This document shows positions 24,027 through 33,453 of a DNA stretch of 64,000 nt, in pieces. Under the pieces are notes generated by a model. It was not told where the DNA came from. It was given only the letters and a program-made list of their open reading frames with translations, and did no database searches. Source of the DNA: Acidobacteriota bacterium (GTDB taxonomy: Bacteria; Acidobacteriota; Terriglobia; Acidiferrales; UBA7541); contig JABCZN010000001.1 of assembly GCA_013289665.1 (NCBI GenBank), positions 124,001-188,000 of the forward strand, in the 5' to 3' direction. The translations under genes were made by a program, and so were the position numbers. The stretch's first letter is position 1; each line of letters starts with the position of its first letter.

Positions 24027-27000
24027 CTAGACGGCAGCTTTTCCTGCGGCGCTGGAAGATTGCTTCGCGCGGCCCGGTGTCGTTTCCGGTCCGGTCCAGA
24101 CGCGGCGCAACTCTTCCGCCCTGCGGATGACACGATCCGTCAGATCCTCGGACGGCCGCGCAATCCTCGCTGATTCTTTTTTCGCATTTACCGGAAAGAT
24201 CTCAAGCGTCTCCAGTTTCTCGAACACCTGTTTCATCGCCCGGTCGGGATTCCTCAAAAAATCCGTGCTGCGGATTCTGGTGAAAATCCACCCCATCCGT
24301 TCCAGCACCGCCTGCCGGTCCATGTCTTCGGGAATTTTGTCCAGCGGATGGTACCGGTCCCCATCACATTCAATCGCAACCCGCCTCCTTTCGCCTTCCA
24401 CCACCAGATCGATCCGGAACGCGCCGACCCGCCATTGCGGCTGCACGCAATACCCCGCATCGAGCAGACGCTTCATGACTTCACCCTCGAAAGCAGATTG
24501 CACGCGATTCTCTTTTTCTTCCAGCGCTCGCATCAAATGGCTCGGGTCCTGGGCATGTTCGATCAGTTGCCGGCGCAAATCGTCGGCCTTCAAGTCATTT
24601 TGCGGGCTCAGCGAATGGACCACCCACATCTGGTCGCGTGCACGGCTCGCGGCTACGTTGAACCGCTGCTTGAACAACTCCTGATCTCGCAGGGAGAGCG
24701 GCCCGCGTTGCGCCGTATCCACCAGCGAAATAAATACCACGTCGCGCTCATCGCCCTGGAATTGCGCCGCATTTCCACAAAGCAACCGGTGATGCTCGCA
24801 AAGATCCGGCGAGAGATGCTTGCGCAACAGGTTGTCGATCTCAAGGGCCTGTTCGTCGCCCACCAGCGAAACCACACCGAAGCTGGTCGGCTGCCCCGCC
24901 TCATTTTTCTGATATTCCGGCTGTTCGATCGCCGCGGTCAGCAGGGACGCCACGGCAATGGCTTCCTGCCGGTTAATTTTGCCGTCCCGGCTCGATCCGC
25001 CCACCCGGTAGGCGAGGGTGTGCGGCCGGACCTGCACGCGGCTGGCATCACGCAGCGGCTTGATCCGCTGGTCGTAGGAAATCATGTTGCTGAACTGGAT
25101 GATCTCCGGCACGCAACGGAAATGCTCCACCAGGCAGGTCGTCCCCCCAAAGGATTGCCGCGCCAGGTCATAAATGGAAATTTGTCCGTCGTAGAGATCC
25201 GAATTCGGCACCCCTTGCAGGTACTGGAAAATAAGATTCTGGATGATCCCCAGGTCCTGGCCCACCGCGGACGGGCTCACCTGTTCATGGTCCCCGACAA
25301 CCAACGCCGTCTTGCCGAGATAAAGCGCCACCAGCGCCATTACGTCGCTCTGGCTCGCTTCATCAATGATCACCACATCAAACCGCGTGTTGCAGGGATC
25401 AAAATTCTCCACCACTCGCGACAGTGGCATCACCCAGACAGGAACCGCGCTGCGGCATTCGGACATTTTTCTCGCCGCTTCCGTTCGCAACAGCGAAACG
25501 CGAATCCCGTGGCCTTTGCCGATGCGGCGAATCGTGTCCAGCCAGCCAACCAGCGCCTGCCGCTGCCGCGAAGAGGTTCGCCGCGCCTGTGCCGACCACG
25601 CTTGCGTGTCAATCAGCCTCACCGTCACGCGGCGCAGTTGTTCCCGCAGTTTTTCACTTTTCGCCTGCAGGGCTTCGATCGAAACGCCGGCGCGCCGGTC
25701 GAGTTCGTCATTGAGTTGCCGCCACGTCCAGGCTGACGCAGGATCGCGCGGCGGTTCGCCCCTGCCGTGCGCTCCGGTACGGTTTCGAATCGCGCCGGCC
25801 CACGCGGGCGCTGCGCTTTCCAGCTTTGCAATCAGCGCGCGGCGCAGATCCAAATCCGCCTGCTGGCTCTTAAGTTCGAGCAGCCGTTCATAAGCCTCGC
25901 GGTATTCACTCGAATTTTCGTCCATGACCGACGAAAGCAGTTTCGCGGTGGCTTTCGAGGATTTTGCGGCCCGCCCTGCCAACTTCAGCCCGGCTTTCAG
26001 GTCGCGCAACTCCTCCTCGAGTTCGAATAGCTGTTGCTTCTTGATGCGCGATTCAAGAATGGGCAGCAGGGAATCCGTCACCGCCTTCCCGATCCGCACC
26101 AGCTCCCCGTGAGCCCCGACGACCGCCGTCTGCTCCCCCAGAAATTTGTCCCACTTGAAATCGAGATCCGTCAGCTGCTCCTGCAAAGGAAGCCAGGTTT
26201 GCTCGTGCCACCCCAGGCAGTCGTCAAGCGCGTCACAATATTGCATCAACGTTTTTTCGACTTCCGTTCCCATCTGTCCGGAATTGGGCGTCCCCAGCGT
26301 CGCCATCTGGCGATCCCATCGCCCGCCAAGTTCCCGCCGCAATTTCTTCAGGCGCGCCAATTTCAGCAGCGCGATGAAATGCTCGGAGTTGCGCGGAGGC
26401 GCGTTGTTCACCTTTGCCGATTCAATGAACTGGCTCCATGTCTTATGGGTGAACAGGGTGAACGACCCCAGCTTTCCCCCGTTCTCAAGATACGCCAGAA
26501 TCTCGCCCGCGATACGCTCCTGGTCCTCAAAAGCCGGATTGTCGGGAAGCTCAGGGCCGTACTTGACGAAAGACTCCTGCGCATTGGCCGCATCGCGGTG
26601 AACCAGCCGGACAAACTCGATCAACTGATCCCACGGTTTCCGGTGGGCGCCTCCATATTTTCCTGCGTAGACCGCCTCCAGCTCCCACTTTTCTCTTCCC
26701 GTCAAGGGCTCCACGGCTTGCGTCAAACTCGCCGCCAAGGCCTCCAATTCCTCCGGGCTGCCTTCTGGAACACCGCTGCGCCACAAATCCGATCGCAGCT
26801 CCAGTTCCTCCATGTTCAACCGGTTGCGCTGATTCAGCGAAGCTTCAAACTCCTCCGGTCTAGGCAGTAGGTCAAGCTCCGGCAATTGTCCCGCAAGTTC
26901 GATCTCATCCTCGCGAGAAAGGGAAGTGTTCGTCCGGTACAAATCGGCCAGCTCCCCGGGAGTAAGCGGCAGCCGAGCCACCGCGGCGACCGGGCCCGGA

Positions 27001-28616
27001 ATCCAGCCGAGCGATTCCTTTTCCTTCGCCGCGCTTCGCGCCGCGTCGGCCGGGGGCCACGTCTTGCCTGCAATCACGATGTCGCGGTATTCGTCTGCCC
27101 GGGCCTCCGCAAGCTGCTTGCGGGTCTCCTCCAGCTTTTTCAGGATGTCTCCGCGTTCCGATTCCAGTTTCTTGGCTTCCAGTTCCAGCGAAACCGCATC
27201 GGCGCGCGAAAGCCTTTCCGCGATCGAGCCCACCGCACTCTCCAACTGTTTCCGGCTCTCCAAGTCGCTTTCGAGCAGGCTCACGCACAGTGGCCGCAAT
27301 TCCGGCACGATGTGGTGCCGCACCATACGCAATGCCTTGGTGGCCTGGCTGGTAACCAGAACGCTCTTCCCCTGCGCCAGCAAATGCCCGATCAGATTGC
27401 CAATCGTATGTGTCTTGCCGGTCCCCGGCGGGCCTTGCACCAGAACTCCACCGTGCAACTCCAGTTGCTGCGCAATTCGGATTTGCTCCGGGTTCGCGGG
27501 CTTGCTCAACAAGACTTCCCCAACGCTTTCGGCCGCCTCAATCACCCGTGGCTCCGGCTGTTCTACAGCTCGATTCGGCAACTCTTCACCGACGATGTTC
27601 AAGAGCGACCACGGGAGGTCTTCCCGCGTACGTAAATCCGCAAGGATGCCTTGAATGGAAGCCGCGAATCCCAGCGTACGGGCACGCAGAAATACCAGCG
27701 GGTCTCGCCCGATAGAGGGGTCGCCCTGCTCTTCCGCAGGCGCCTTCTCTTCAAGAAACTCTCCGCGCGGCGATAACTGGATAACCAGCCGCTTCAGAAA
27801 TCCTGATGTCGAGCCATTCACCAGCGGATGAAACCCTTGTTGTTCGAGCTCTTCACGGCACCGTCCGATAGCCCGCCCATCCACATCCGTCATCGATTGA
27901 AAAAGCGCCGAGTACAGCTCAACGGGATGATCGGCTTCTGAAAGAGTGAACTCCGGCACGGCGGCATTGAAGTGCAGTTGCAGCCGCTGCAGGAGAATCG
28001 GATGGTAAATATTTCCTTCAGCCCGCTGCCAGCTCAGTATGCCGTCCCCCAGAACAAGCTCCACGCGCTCGGCCTCGCGCTCGATCCGCCCATAGAGCGC
28101 GTACAACGTCTCAAATACCTTCATCGCCGCGCGAGCCGGCCGCTCGCTCTCGGCCCACTCATCGCGCGAAACTTTCCACCGTTCCAGCGCCGCGACTCTC
28201 GCTTTGTCTTCGTCGAACTTCGCTAGGCGCGGGTCCCCCGATCGATCCTGCTCGGCCTGGCTTTCCCGATAAGCGATTTCCTCCGAAGGGTTGTCCCACC
28301 CGGCCTCCAGCCAACTGTCAATCTCATCCGGCGGCTCCGGGGGCCGTGTCAACACAGGCCGCTCTACCTTCAGCAGGAATTCTCCGCCGCCATCGCTCTC
28401 GCCGGTCTGATTTTCCTTGGCCTTGATTTTCGAGGAGTTGCTTCTAGCCGCTCCGCGTTTGATCGTCGGATGGCTCGGCAGGCTGTGCAGCCAGAGGCTC
28501 CACGGTTGTTCGCGAATCTGCCGTTTCGCGGGGTTGCGGTGTTGATTGAGCGCATCCAGGTAACGGAAGACGCGCGTGAGTTTGTCGCGAGCAATGCGCA
28601 GTTTATCGGAATCCAT
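24027..28616 (-). CDS. SF1 (Upf1-like) helicase fused to Vsr/DUF559-like nuclease
   Basis: This 1529-aa protein has a long helical N-terminus (1-380), Walker A GPPGTGKT at 395-402 and a large coiled-coil-rich insertion (about 430-1050). The DEAS Walker B is near residue 1080 (VVIIDEASQSDVMALVALYLGKTALVVGD), followed by the C-terminal helicase motifs FQGDERDVVFISLVDTA and RFNVAASRARDQMWVVHS. Residues about 1385-1485 form a restriction-like nuclease domain (FRIDLVVEGERRRVAIECDGDRYHP). COG1112-type helicases with such nucleases are known in antiphage defence; stand-alone placement fits that. Substrate, DNA or RNA, is not readable. Confidence 0.88.
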   Translation of the reverse strand: MDSDKLRIARDKLTRVFRYLDALNQHRNPAKRQIREQPWSLWLHSLPSHPTIKRGAARSNSSKIKAKENQTGESDGGGEFLLKVERPVLTRPPEPPDEIDSWLEAGWDNPSEEIAYRESQAEQDRSGDPRLAKFDEDKARVAALERWKVSRDEWAESERPARAAMKVFETLYALYGRIEREAERVELVLGDGILSWQRAEGNIYHPILLQRLQLHFNAAVPEFTLSEADHPVELYSALFQSMTDVDGRAIGRCREELEQQGFHPLVNGSTSGFLKRLVIQLSPRGEFLEEKAPAEEQGDPSIGRDPLVFLRARTLGFAASIQGILADLRTREDLPWSLLNIVGEELPNRAVEQPEPRVIEAAESVGEVLLSKPANPEQIRIAQQLELHGGVLVQGPPGTGKTHTIGNLIGHLLAQGKSVLVTSQATKALRMVRHHIVPELRPLCVSLLESDLESRKQLESAVGSIAERLSRADAVSLELEAKKLESERGDILKKLEETRKQLAEARADEYRDIVIAGKTWPPADAARSAAKEKESLGWIPGPVAAVARLPLTPGELADLYRTNTSLSREDEIELAGQLPELDLLPRPEEFEASLNQRNRLNMEELELRSDLWRSGVPEGSPEELEALAASLTQAVEPLTGREKWELEAVYAGKYGGAHRKPWDQLIEFVRLVHRDAANAQESFVKYGPELPDNPAFEDQERIAGEILAYLENGGKLGSFTLFTHKTWSQFIESAKVNNAPPRNSEHFIALLKLARLKKLRRELGGRWDRQMATLGTPNSGQMGTEVEKTLMQYCDALDDCLGWHEQTWLPLQEQLTDLDFKWDKFLGEQTAVVGAHGELVRIGKAVTDSLLPILESRIKKQQLFELEEELRDLKAGLKLAGRAAKSSKATAKLLSSVMDENSSEYREAYERLLELKSQQADLDLRRALIAKLESAAPAWAGAIRNRTGAHGRGEPPRDPASAWTWRQLNDELDRRAGVSIEALQAKSEKLREQLRRVTVRLIDTQAWSAQARRTSSRQRQALVGWLDTIRRIGKGHGIRVSLLRTEAARKMSECRSAVPVWVMPLSRVVENFDPCNTRFDVVIIDEASQSDVMALVALYLGKTALVVGDHEQVSPSAVGQDLGIIQNLIFQYLQGVPNSDLYDGQISIYDLARQSFGGTTCLVEHFRCVPEIIQFSNMISYDQRIKPLRDASRVQVRPHTLAYRVGGSSRDGKINRQEAIAVASLLTAAIEQPEYQKNEAGQPTSFGVVSLVGDEQALEIDNLLRKHLSPDLCEHHRLLCGNAAQFQGDERDVVFISLVDTAQRGPLSLRDQELFKQRFNVAASRARDQMWVVHSLSPQNDLKADDLRRQLIEHAQDPSHLMRALEEKENRVQSAFEGEVMKRLLDAGYCVQPQWRVGAFRIDLVVEGERRRVAIECDGDRYHPLDKIPEDMDRQAVLERMGWIFTRIRSTDFLRNPDRAMKQVFEKLETLEIFPVNAKKESARIARPSEDLTDRVIRRAEELRRVWTGPETTPGRAKQSSSAAGKAAV

Positions 28617-28937
28617 GTCGGCACGCCTTTTATGGACACGTATAGGAGATGAAGTGGGCTGTGGAACCCACAGAGTAGCAACGTCCTCCCAACTTTCTCA
28701 ATAGAACCTCGCTAGTACCCCCTGCTATCGCTCTTAAGTCCAGAAAATCAAGAACTTGTGGCAAACCCGCTGATCCCGCCCAAGCGCCTATATTTCCCCC
28801 AGTCCAGGCCCCCCTTTATCCATAACCGGGCAGCGCGCTAGTGGGAGAGTTGGCTTCAAGAAGCCAGGCCGCTGTCCCGGTGGTGTCCTTATCCCTTACC
28901 CAAGAACGAACCCGTACGCTCTACAAGGAGGAGCAGA
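28617..28937. other. Intergenic region between helicase and secreted-protein genes
   Basis: This 321-nt divergent region holds both promoters but no gene that I can support. GTGGG/CCCAC arms occur at about 28656-28673. The palindrome at 28851-28866 is listed separately. AAGGAGGAG precedes the ATG at 28938. Confidence 0.6.
28851..28866. promoter_or_regulatory. 16-bp palindrome upstream of secreted protein
   Basis: TGGCTTC-AA-GAAGCCA is an inverted repeat with perfect 7-bp arms, 71 nt before the ATG at 28938. It could be an operator. It is not followed by a T-run, so a terminator is unlikely. Confidence 0.35.
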
Positions 28938-29378
28938 ATGCGAGCAGCAACGGTTGCAGTTCTCTTGTTCACCACGGCCATGGTGCTTCAGGCCAAGGAA
29001 CCACCCGCCTATGAAAAGGCCACGCTGGTTAAAATGGATTCCTCGGCATGCGGATACTCCGAAAAGGATGGCAAAACCATAGCCGGTGAGATTTTTGGAA
29101 CCGACGGCCAGCACAAAAACACCAGGCAGGTGTTGTGCCAGCAATATGTCCTCGAGACCGATCGCGTGACGTATCGAATCCAGCCCAAGGACGACAAGCA
29201 TCCGGTGCTTTTGCCCGTGGGCGAGACCGCCCAATTCCGGATTCATAAGGACAAAATGCTGCTTCGAGTCCCCGAAACGGACGGCAAAGAGCGTGAATAC
29301 ATCGTCCTGTCGATGACCCCACGGACCGACGTTGCCGCCAATCGGCCGACTGCCACGGTAGCAGGCGGTACCCGGTAG
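28938..29378 (+). CDS. Hypothetical secreted protein
   Basis: This 146-aa protein has a clear signal peptide (residues 1-19, RAATVAVLLFTTAMVLQA, with cleavage likely after QAK or LQA) and a strong Shine-Dalgarno sequence, AAGGAGGAG. The mature part is hydrophilic, with two cysteines (CGYSEKDGKT; LCQQYVLETDRVTYRIQPKD) that could form a disulfide, and a predicted beta-rich body. I recognise no family. It stands alone between the helicase gene and the peptide transporter, 233 nt before the latter. Confidence 0.8.
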   Translation: MRAATVAVLLFTTAMVLQAKEPPAYEKATLVKMDSSACGYSEKDGKTIAGEIFGTDGQHKNTRQVLCQQYVLETDRVTYRIQPKDDKHPVLLPVGETAQFRIHKDKMLLRVPETDGKEREYIVLSMTPRTDVAANRPTATVAGGTR

Positions 29379-29611
29379 GCGGTACTGCTCAGGTGTTCAC
29401 AACAAGTGGGGCAAGCCAATTGACCCAAACCAGGATTCGAGGGATTCCACCCTCCTGAATTCCTGCAATCCTTCCTTTTAACGACATCCTCGATTTCTTC
29501 CAGCGGTAACGAATTACTTTTGGTGAGCTTCTGATCAGGTTTCCCTTGTCCCTCCCAGCTTCCTGCCTCAACATGAATCGCAGTGGGGGGTAGGCCAAGT
29601 GCGGCCGGGCC

Positions 29612-30595
29612 ATGGCGTCCGTTCTTGAAATCCAGAATCTTCAGGTTTCCTATTTCTCGCGCGAAGTCCGCTCTCGCCCGGTTTTGTCGGGCGTAAGTTT
29701 CGATCTCATGCCGGGCGAAATTCTGGGTGTCCTCGGTGAATCCGGTTCGGGCAAAAGCACGCTCGCGGCATCGGTCTTGCGCCTTCTTCCGCCAAACGGC
29801 CAAGTCGGCGGCGGCGCCGTCCTGTTTGAAGGCAAAAATCTTCTTCAGGTCAGTTCCGAGGAACTCCGTCAAATCCGCGGCAATCGAATCGCTCTCATCT
29901 TTCAGGAGCCTTCTCTCGCGCTTCACCCCACCATCCGCGTCGGCGAGCAGGTTCGCCGCGTGCTGGCTGCTCACCAATCGTCAGGCAAGAATGATCTGGA
30001 CCACCGGACGCGCGAAGTTTTCAACCGACTTTTTGCGCAGGAAGCGGACCGTATCCTCCGATCCTATCCCCACCAGCTGAGCGGCGGCCAGCGGCAACGC
30101 GTCCTGATCGCCCAGGCCATCGCCTGTAATCCCGCGCTCGTGATCGCCGACGAACCGACCGCCGCCCTTGATCCAGTAACCCAAATGGAAATCCTCCGCG
30201 TATTTCGGGACCTCCGGGAACATCTCGGCCTCGCTATGATTTTCATTACTCACAACCCGGCTCTCCTCGCCGGCATTGCCGATCGCATTCTGATCCTTTA
30301 CGCCGGACAGGTGGTTGAATGGGGTCCCGCGGAAACCGCGCTACGATCGCCGAAGCATCCCTACACGAAGGCGCTGTTTGAATCCATTCCCGCCGGCACC
30401 GGGGAAACGGAAAAAAGCCGCAAGACCAGCCTTCCGGTCATCCCCGGCAATTCCTCGCCGTCCTCGCTGCCGCGGAAAGGTTGCTCCTTCGAGCCGCGGT
30501 GCCCCGTGCGAATGGACGTTTGCAGGGAATTTGAACCTCCACTGGTGAAGTTGGGGCAGTCGCACATCGTCTCTTGTTTCAAGTACAAGGAGTGA
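29612..30595 (+). CDS. Oligopeptide ABC transporter ATP-binding protein (OppD/DppD-like)
   Basis: This 327-aa ATPase of the Opp/Dpp type energises peptide uptake. It has Walker A GESGSGKST, a normal Q-loop (LIFQEPSLALHP), signature LSGGQRQR, Walker B LVIADEPTAALD and the H-loop THN. The C-terminal oligopeptide-transporter cysteine motif is present (CSFEPRCPVRMDVCREFEPP ... SCF), which in relatives can bind a 4Fe-4S cluster. It begins the transporter operon and is 22 nt ahead of the second ATPase. Confidence 0.93.
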   Translation: MASVLEIQNLQVSYFSREVRSRPVLSGVSFDLMPGEILGVLGESGSGKSTLAASVLRLLPPNGQVGGGAVLFEGKNLLQVSSEELRQIRGNRIALIFQEPSLALHPTIRVGEQVRRVLAAHQSSGKNDLDHRTREVFNRLFAQEADRILRSYPHQLSGGQRQRVLIAQAIACNPALVIADEPTAALDPVTQMEILRVFRDLREHLGLAMIFITHNPALLAGIADRILILYAGQVVEWGPAETALRSPKHPYTKALFESIPAGTGETEKSRKTSLPVIPGNSSPSSLPRKGCSFEPRCPVRMDVCREFEPPLVKLGQSHIVSCFKYKE

Positions 30596-30617
30596 GGTAG
30601 CTCCCATCGGCCGAAAT

Positions 30618-31427
30618 ATGGAACCCATTTTAAAAGTCGAGAATCTTACGAAGCGCTACGCGAAGCGAAACTCTGCGCGCACGCCACAGGAGTTTCTCGC
30701 TCTCGACAGCGTATCCTTTGCCGTTTCCGCCGGCGCTACGCTCGCCATCGTCGGCGAATCCGGCTCCGGAAAAAGCACCCTGGCCTCTTGCATCGCTTGT
30801 CTGGAACCGCCGACCGCCGGCAATTTTTGGTTCGAAGGCAGAAATCTCGCCCAATCCGCAGAGTCCGAACTTCGAAAAATTCGCCCGCAAATCCAACTTA
30901 TCTTTCCCGATTCCGCAAGCGCACTGAGTCCAAGATGGAGCATTCTTGACATCGCCGTTGAGCCCTTGGTCTTACAAGGAAAACTTGGCCGCAAGGAAAG
31001 GAATGCTCGCACATTCTTTTTGCTCGAACGAGTCGGCCTGGCCGCGGACATGGCCGAGCGCCCAGCTGCAGAATTAAGCGGTGGTCAGCGCCAACGCCTG
31101 GCCATCGCCCGCGCCCTCACTCTCGATCCAAAAATTCTCATCCTCGACGAAGCGCTCTCGGCCCTCGATTGTTCTGTTCAGGCCCAGATCGCCAATGTCC
31201 TTCTCGAACTCCAAGCCTCTCGCGGAATGACCTTCCTTTTTATCACCCACGACCTTACTATGGCCGCCCACCTGGCTGACGAGATCGCAGTCATGAGCCG
31301 GGGCCGGATCGTCGAGCAGGGCCCTTCGACAAAAATCGTTCGAAACCCCGACCACGATGCCACCCGGCAACTCCTCGCAGCAGTGCCGCGGCTTCCTCGA
31401 TCACCTTGGCCGGCAGCCCAACCATGA
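30618..31427 (+). CDS. Oligopeptide ABC transporter ATP-binding protein (OppF/DppF-like)
   Basis: This 269-aa ATPase partner of the previous protein has Walker A GESGSGKST, signature ELSGGQRQRLAIARAL, Walker B ILILDEALSALD and H-loop THD. The Q-loop position reads IFPDSASALSPRWS: the usual glutamine after Phe is a proline (codon CCC). Without that glutamine one of the two ATP sites may be impaired, as happens in asymmetric ABC pumps. It lacks the C-terminal cysteine region. Its stop overlaps the permease start in ATGA. Confidence 0.92.
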   Translation: MEPILKVENLTKRYAKRNSARTPQEFLALDSVSFAVSAGATLAIVGESGSGKSTLASCIACLEPPTAGNFWFEGRNLAQSAESELRKIRPQIQLIFPDSASALSPRWSILDIAVEPLVLQGKLGRKERNARTFFLLERVGLAADMAERPAAELSGGQRQRLAIARALTLDPKILILDEALSALDCSVQAQIANVLLELQASRGMTFLFITHDLTMAAHLADEIAVMSRGRIVEQGPSTKIVRNPDHDATRQLLAAVPRLPRSPWPAAQP

Positions 31428-32401
31428 TGCGTTACCTCCTTCGCCGCCTGGCGCACGCCTTCTTCCTTATAATCGGCGTCTCCGTTCTCACGTTTCTTTT
31501 CACCACCCTTGCGCCGGGCAACTATTTCGACGAGATGCGCCTGAACCCGCAAATCGCGCCGGAAACCCTCGCGGCCTTGCGAGCCCAGTATCAACTCGAC
31601 CAACCGCTGGCTATCCGCTACGCCTCCTGGGTGAATTCCGTGCTTCACGGTGAGATTGGATTTTCTTTCGCTTACAACAGTCCCGTGGCCCCTCTTCTTT
31701 TAGTGCGTGCGAAAAACACTCTCCTGCTGACGCTAACCGCAACAGTAGTAGCTTGGGCGATCGCCCTCCCGCTTGGAGTGTGGAGCGCCGAACGCCTCGG
31801 GCGACTCCCAGATCGGGTGATCTCCTGGAGCACTGCAGTGCTTCTTGTCATCCCTGATCTGGCCCTTGCTCTCGGGCTGCTCGTTCTGGCGTTAAGAACC
31901 GGATGGTTCCCCGCGGGCGGAATGGCCTCCGTGGACTTCAAATCTCTTTCTTCGCTCAACAGAATTCGCGACCTCGCAAGGCACATGACGCTTCCGGTAG
32001 TCGCGCTCGTGCTTTCCACCCTTCCTATCCTCGTTCGCCACGTGCGTGCCGCCGTCGCGGATGTCCTGCATGCTCCCTTCCTCCTGGCGGCCGAAGGCCA
32101 CGGCATTCCCCCCCGCACGCTCCTATATCGGTATGCTCTCCCGGCCGCGGCAAATCCGCTCGTCTCTCTGTTTGGGTTCAGCATCGGCGCGCTCTTGAGC
32201 GGCTCACTTCTGATCGAAGTCGTGATGAGCTGGCCGGGCCTCGGCCCGTTCCTCCTGGAAGCCATCCTCGCTCGCGATATTTATGTCGTCATCGGCGGCG
32301 TCTTGTTTTCCACCATTTTCCTTGCGGCCGGAAATTTCCTGGCCGATGTGCTCCTCTACTGGGTAGACCCGCGAATCCGCACGGAGAGCGCCTCCCGATG
32401 A
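31424..32401 (+). CDS. Peptide ABC transporter permease (OppB/DppB-like)
   Basis: This permease of about 325 aa has six membrane segments, beginning MMRYLLRRLAHAFFLIIGVSVLTFLF, and the family N-terminal pattern of a basic start and first helix. The EAA loop, which contacts the ATPases, reads LAAEGHGIPPRTLLYRYALPAAANPL. Start and previous stop overlap (ATGA at 31424), so translation is coupled to the ATPase. Its own stop overlaps the next permease start in the same way. Confidence 0.93.
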   Translation: MMRYLLRRLAHAFFLIIGVSVLTFLFTTLAPGNYFDEMRLNPQIAPETLAALRAQYQLDQPLAIRYASWVNSVLHGEIGFSFAYNSPVAPLLLVRAKNTLLLTLTATVVAWAIALPLGVWSAERLGRLPDRVISWSTAVLLVIPDLALALGLLVLALRTGWFPAGGMASVDFKSLSSLNRIRDLARHMTLPVVALVLSTLPILVRHVRAAVADVLHAPFLLAAEGHGIPPRTLLYRYALPAAANPLVSLFGFSIGALLSGSLLIEVVMSWPGLGPFLLEAILARDIYVVIGGVLFSTIFLAAGNFLADVLLYWVDPRIRTESASR

Positions 32402-33453
32402 CCCGTCGCCGTAAAATCGTATTCTGGCTGTTCGTCCTCGGCGGCCTGCACGGCATAGTCCTCTGCGCCGGCTTTTTTGCGCCCTATGATCCGGTCGAAC
32501 AAGATCGCATAAATCCTTACTTGCCTCCGATGCACTTGCATATTGTGGATGCCGAGAAACACCTCCACTTGCGACCCTTCGTCTATGCATCTCGACTCCG
32601 CCCCGGCACCTTCGACCAATACGTCGAGGACATCCGACAAACCCGCCCGCTGAAGTTTTTCGTGGCCGGTGCTCCATATCGCTTGTTCGGCTTCCTCCCC
32701 GCGCGACTCCATCTCTTTGGAGATGGCAAGGAGCGAATCTATTTGCTCGGCACCGACGCCTTTGGCCGCGACCAACTGTCCCGGCTTCTCTTCGGCGGCC
32801 AAATCTCGCTGTTCTCGGGTCTTCTCGGCGCAGGTTTTACGCTCAGCATCGGATGGTGCATTGGCGCCGCCGCCGGCTACTACGGCGGTTGGCGAGACGA
32901 CATGCTGATGCGCCTCGTCGAACTCTTCCTTGCCTTGCCGTGGCTCTATCTCCTTTTCGCCGTCCGCGCCTTCCTTCCGCTGACGGTGAACCCGCTCAAA
33001 GCCTTTTTTCTCATCATCGCGGTCATCGCCGCGGTAGGCTGGGCACGGCCAGCACGCCTCGTCCGCGGCATTGTCCTCAGCGCCAAAGAGCGCGACTTCG
33101 TCCGCGCGGCCCGCGGTTTTGGCGCCTCCAGCTTCTATATCCTCCGCCGCCACATTCTTCCTGAAACCAGCAGCGTCCTTCTGACCCAGGCCGCGATTCT
33201 CATTCCTCAATATGTCCTGGCAGAAATGACCCTCTCCTTCCTGGGCCTCGGTGTTCCCGAACCCGTCCCCAGCTGGGGAAATCTCCTCTCCAATCTTCAG
33301 CAATACAGCGTGCTCGTCTCCTACTGGTGGATGTACCTGCCCGCCCTCGTCATGGCGCCGTTCTTCCTTGGATACCTGGGCTTAGCGAGCGCGTTGCAGG
33401 AAAGCTCCGACGCGTACAAGATAGAAAAGAGAAGTCTTGGGAGCCTGGCGTGA
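32398..33453 (+). CDS. Peptide ABC transporter permease (OppC/DppC-like)
   Basis: This is a permease of 351 aa from the ATG at 32398, overlapping the previous stop as ATGA. It has an N-terminal helix, then an unusually long periplasmic segment of about 100 residues (residues 30-115, with LHIVDAEKHLHLRPFVYASRLRPG). The binding-protein-dependent transport domain follows, with the EAA loop FVRAARGFGASSFYILRRHILPETSS. The sequence YLLGTDAFGRDQLSRLLFGGQISL is the family's entry motif. Confidence 0.92.
   Translation: MTRRRKIVFWLFVLGGLHGIVLCAGFFAPYDPVEQDRINPYLPPMHLHIVDAEKHLHLRPFVYASRLRPGTFDQYVEDIRQTRPLKFFVAGAPYRLFGFLPARLHLFGDGKERIYLLGTDAFGRDQLSRLLFGGQISLFSGLLGAGFTLSIGWCIGAAAGYYGGWRDDMLMRLVELFLALPWLYLLFAVRAFLPLTVNPLKAFFLIIAVIAAVGWARPARLVRGIVLSAKERDFVRAARGFGASSFYILRRHILPETSSVLLTQAAILIPQYVLAEMTLSFLGLGVPEPVPSWGNLLSNLQQYSVLVSYWWMYLPALVMAPFFLGYLGLASALQESSDAYKIEKRSLGSLA

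Noticed and set aside
24348..25736. 462-codon plus-strand reading frame
   Set aside because: It is antisense to the helicase gene, which has clear motifs; the translation has no recognisable domain.
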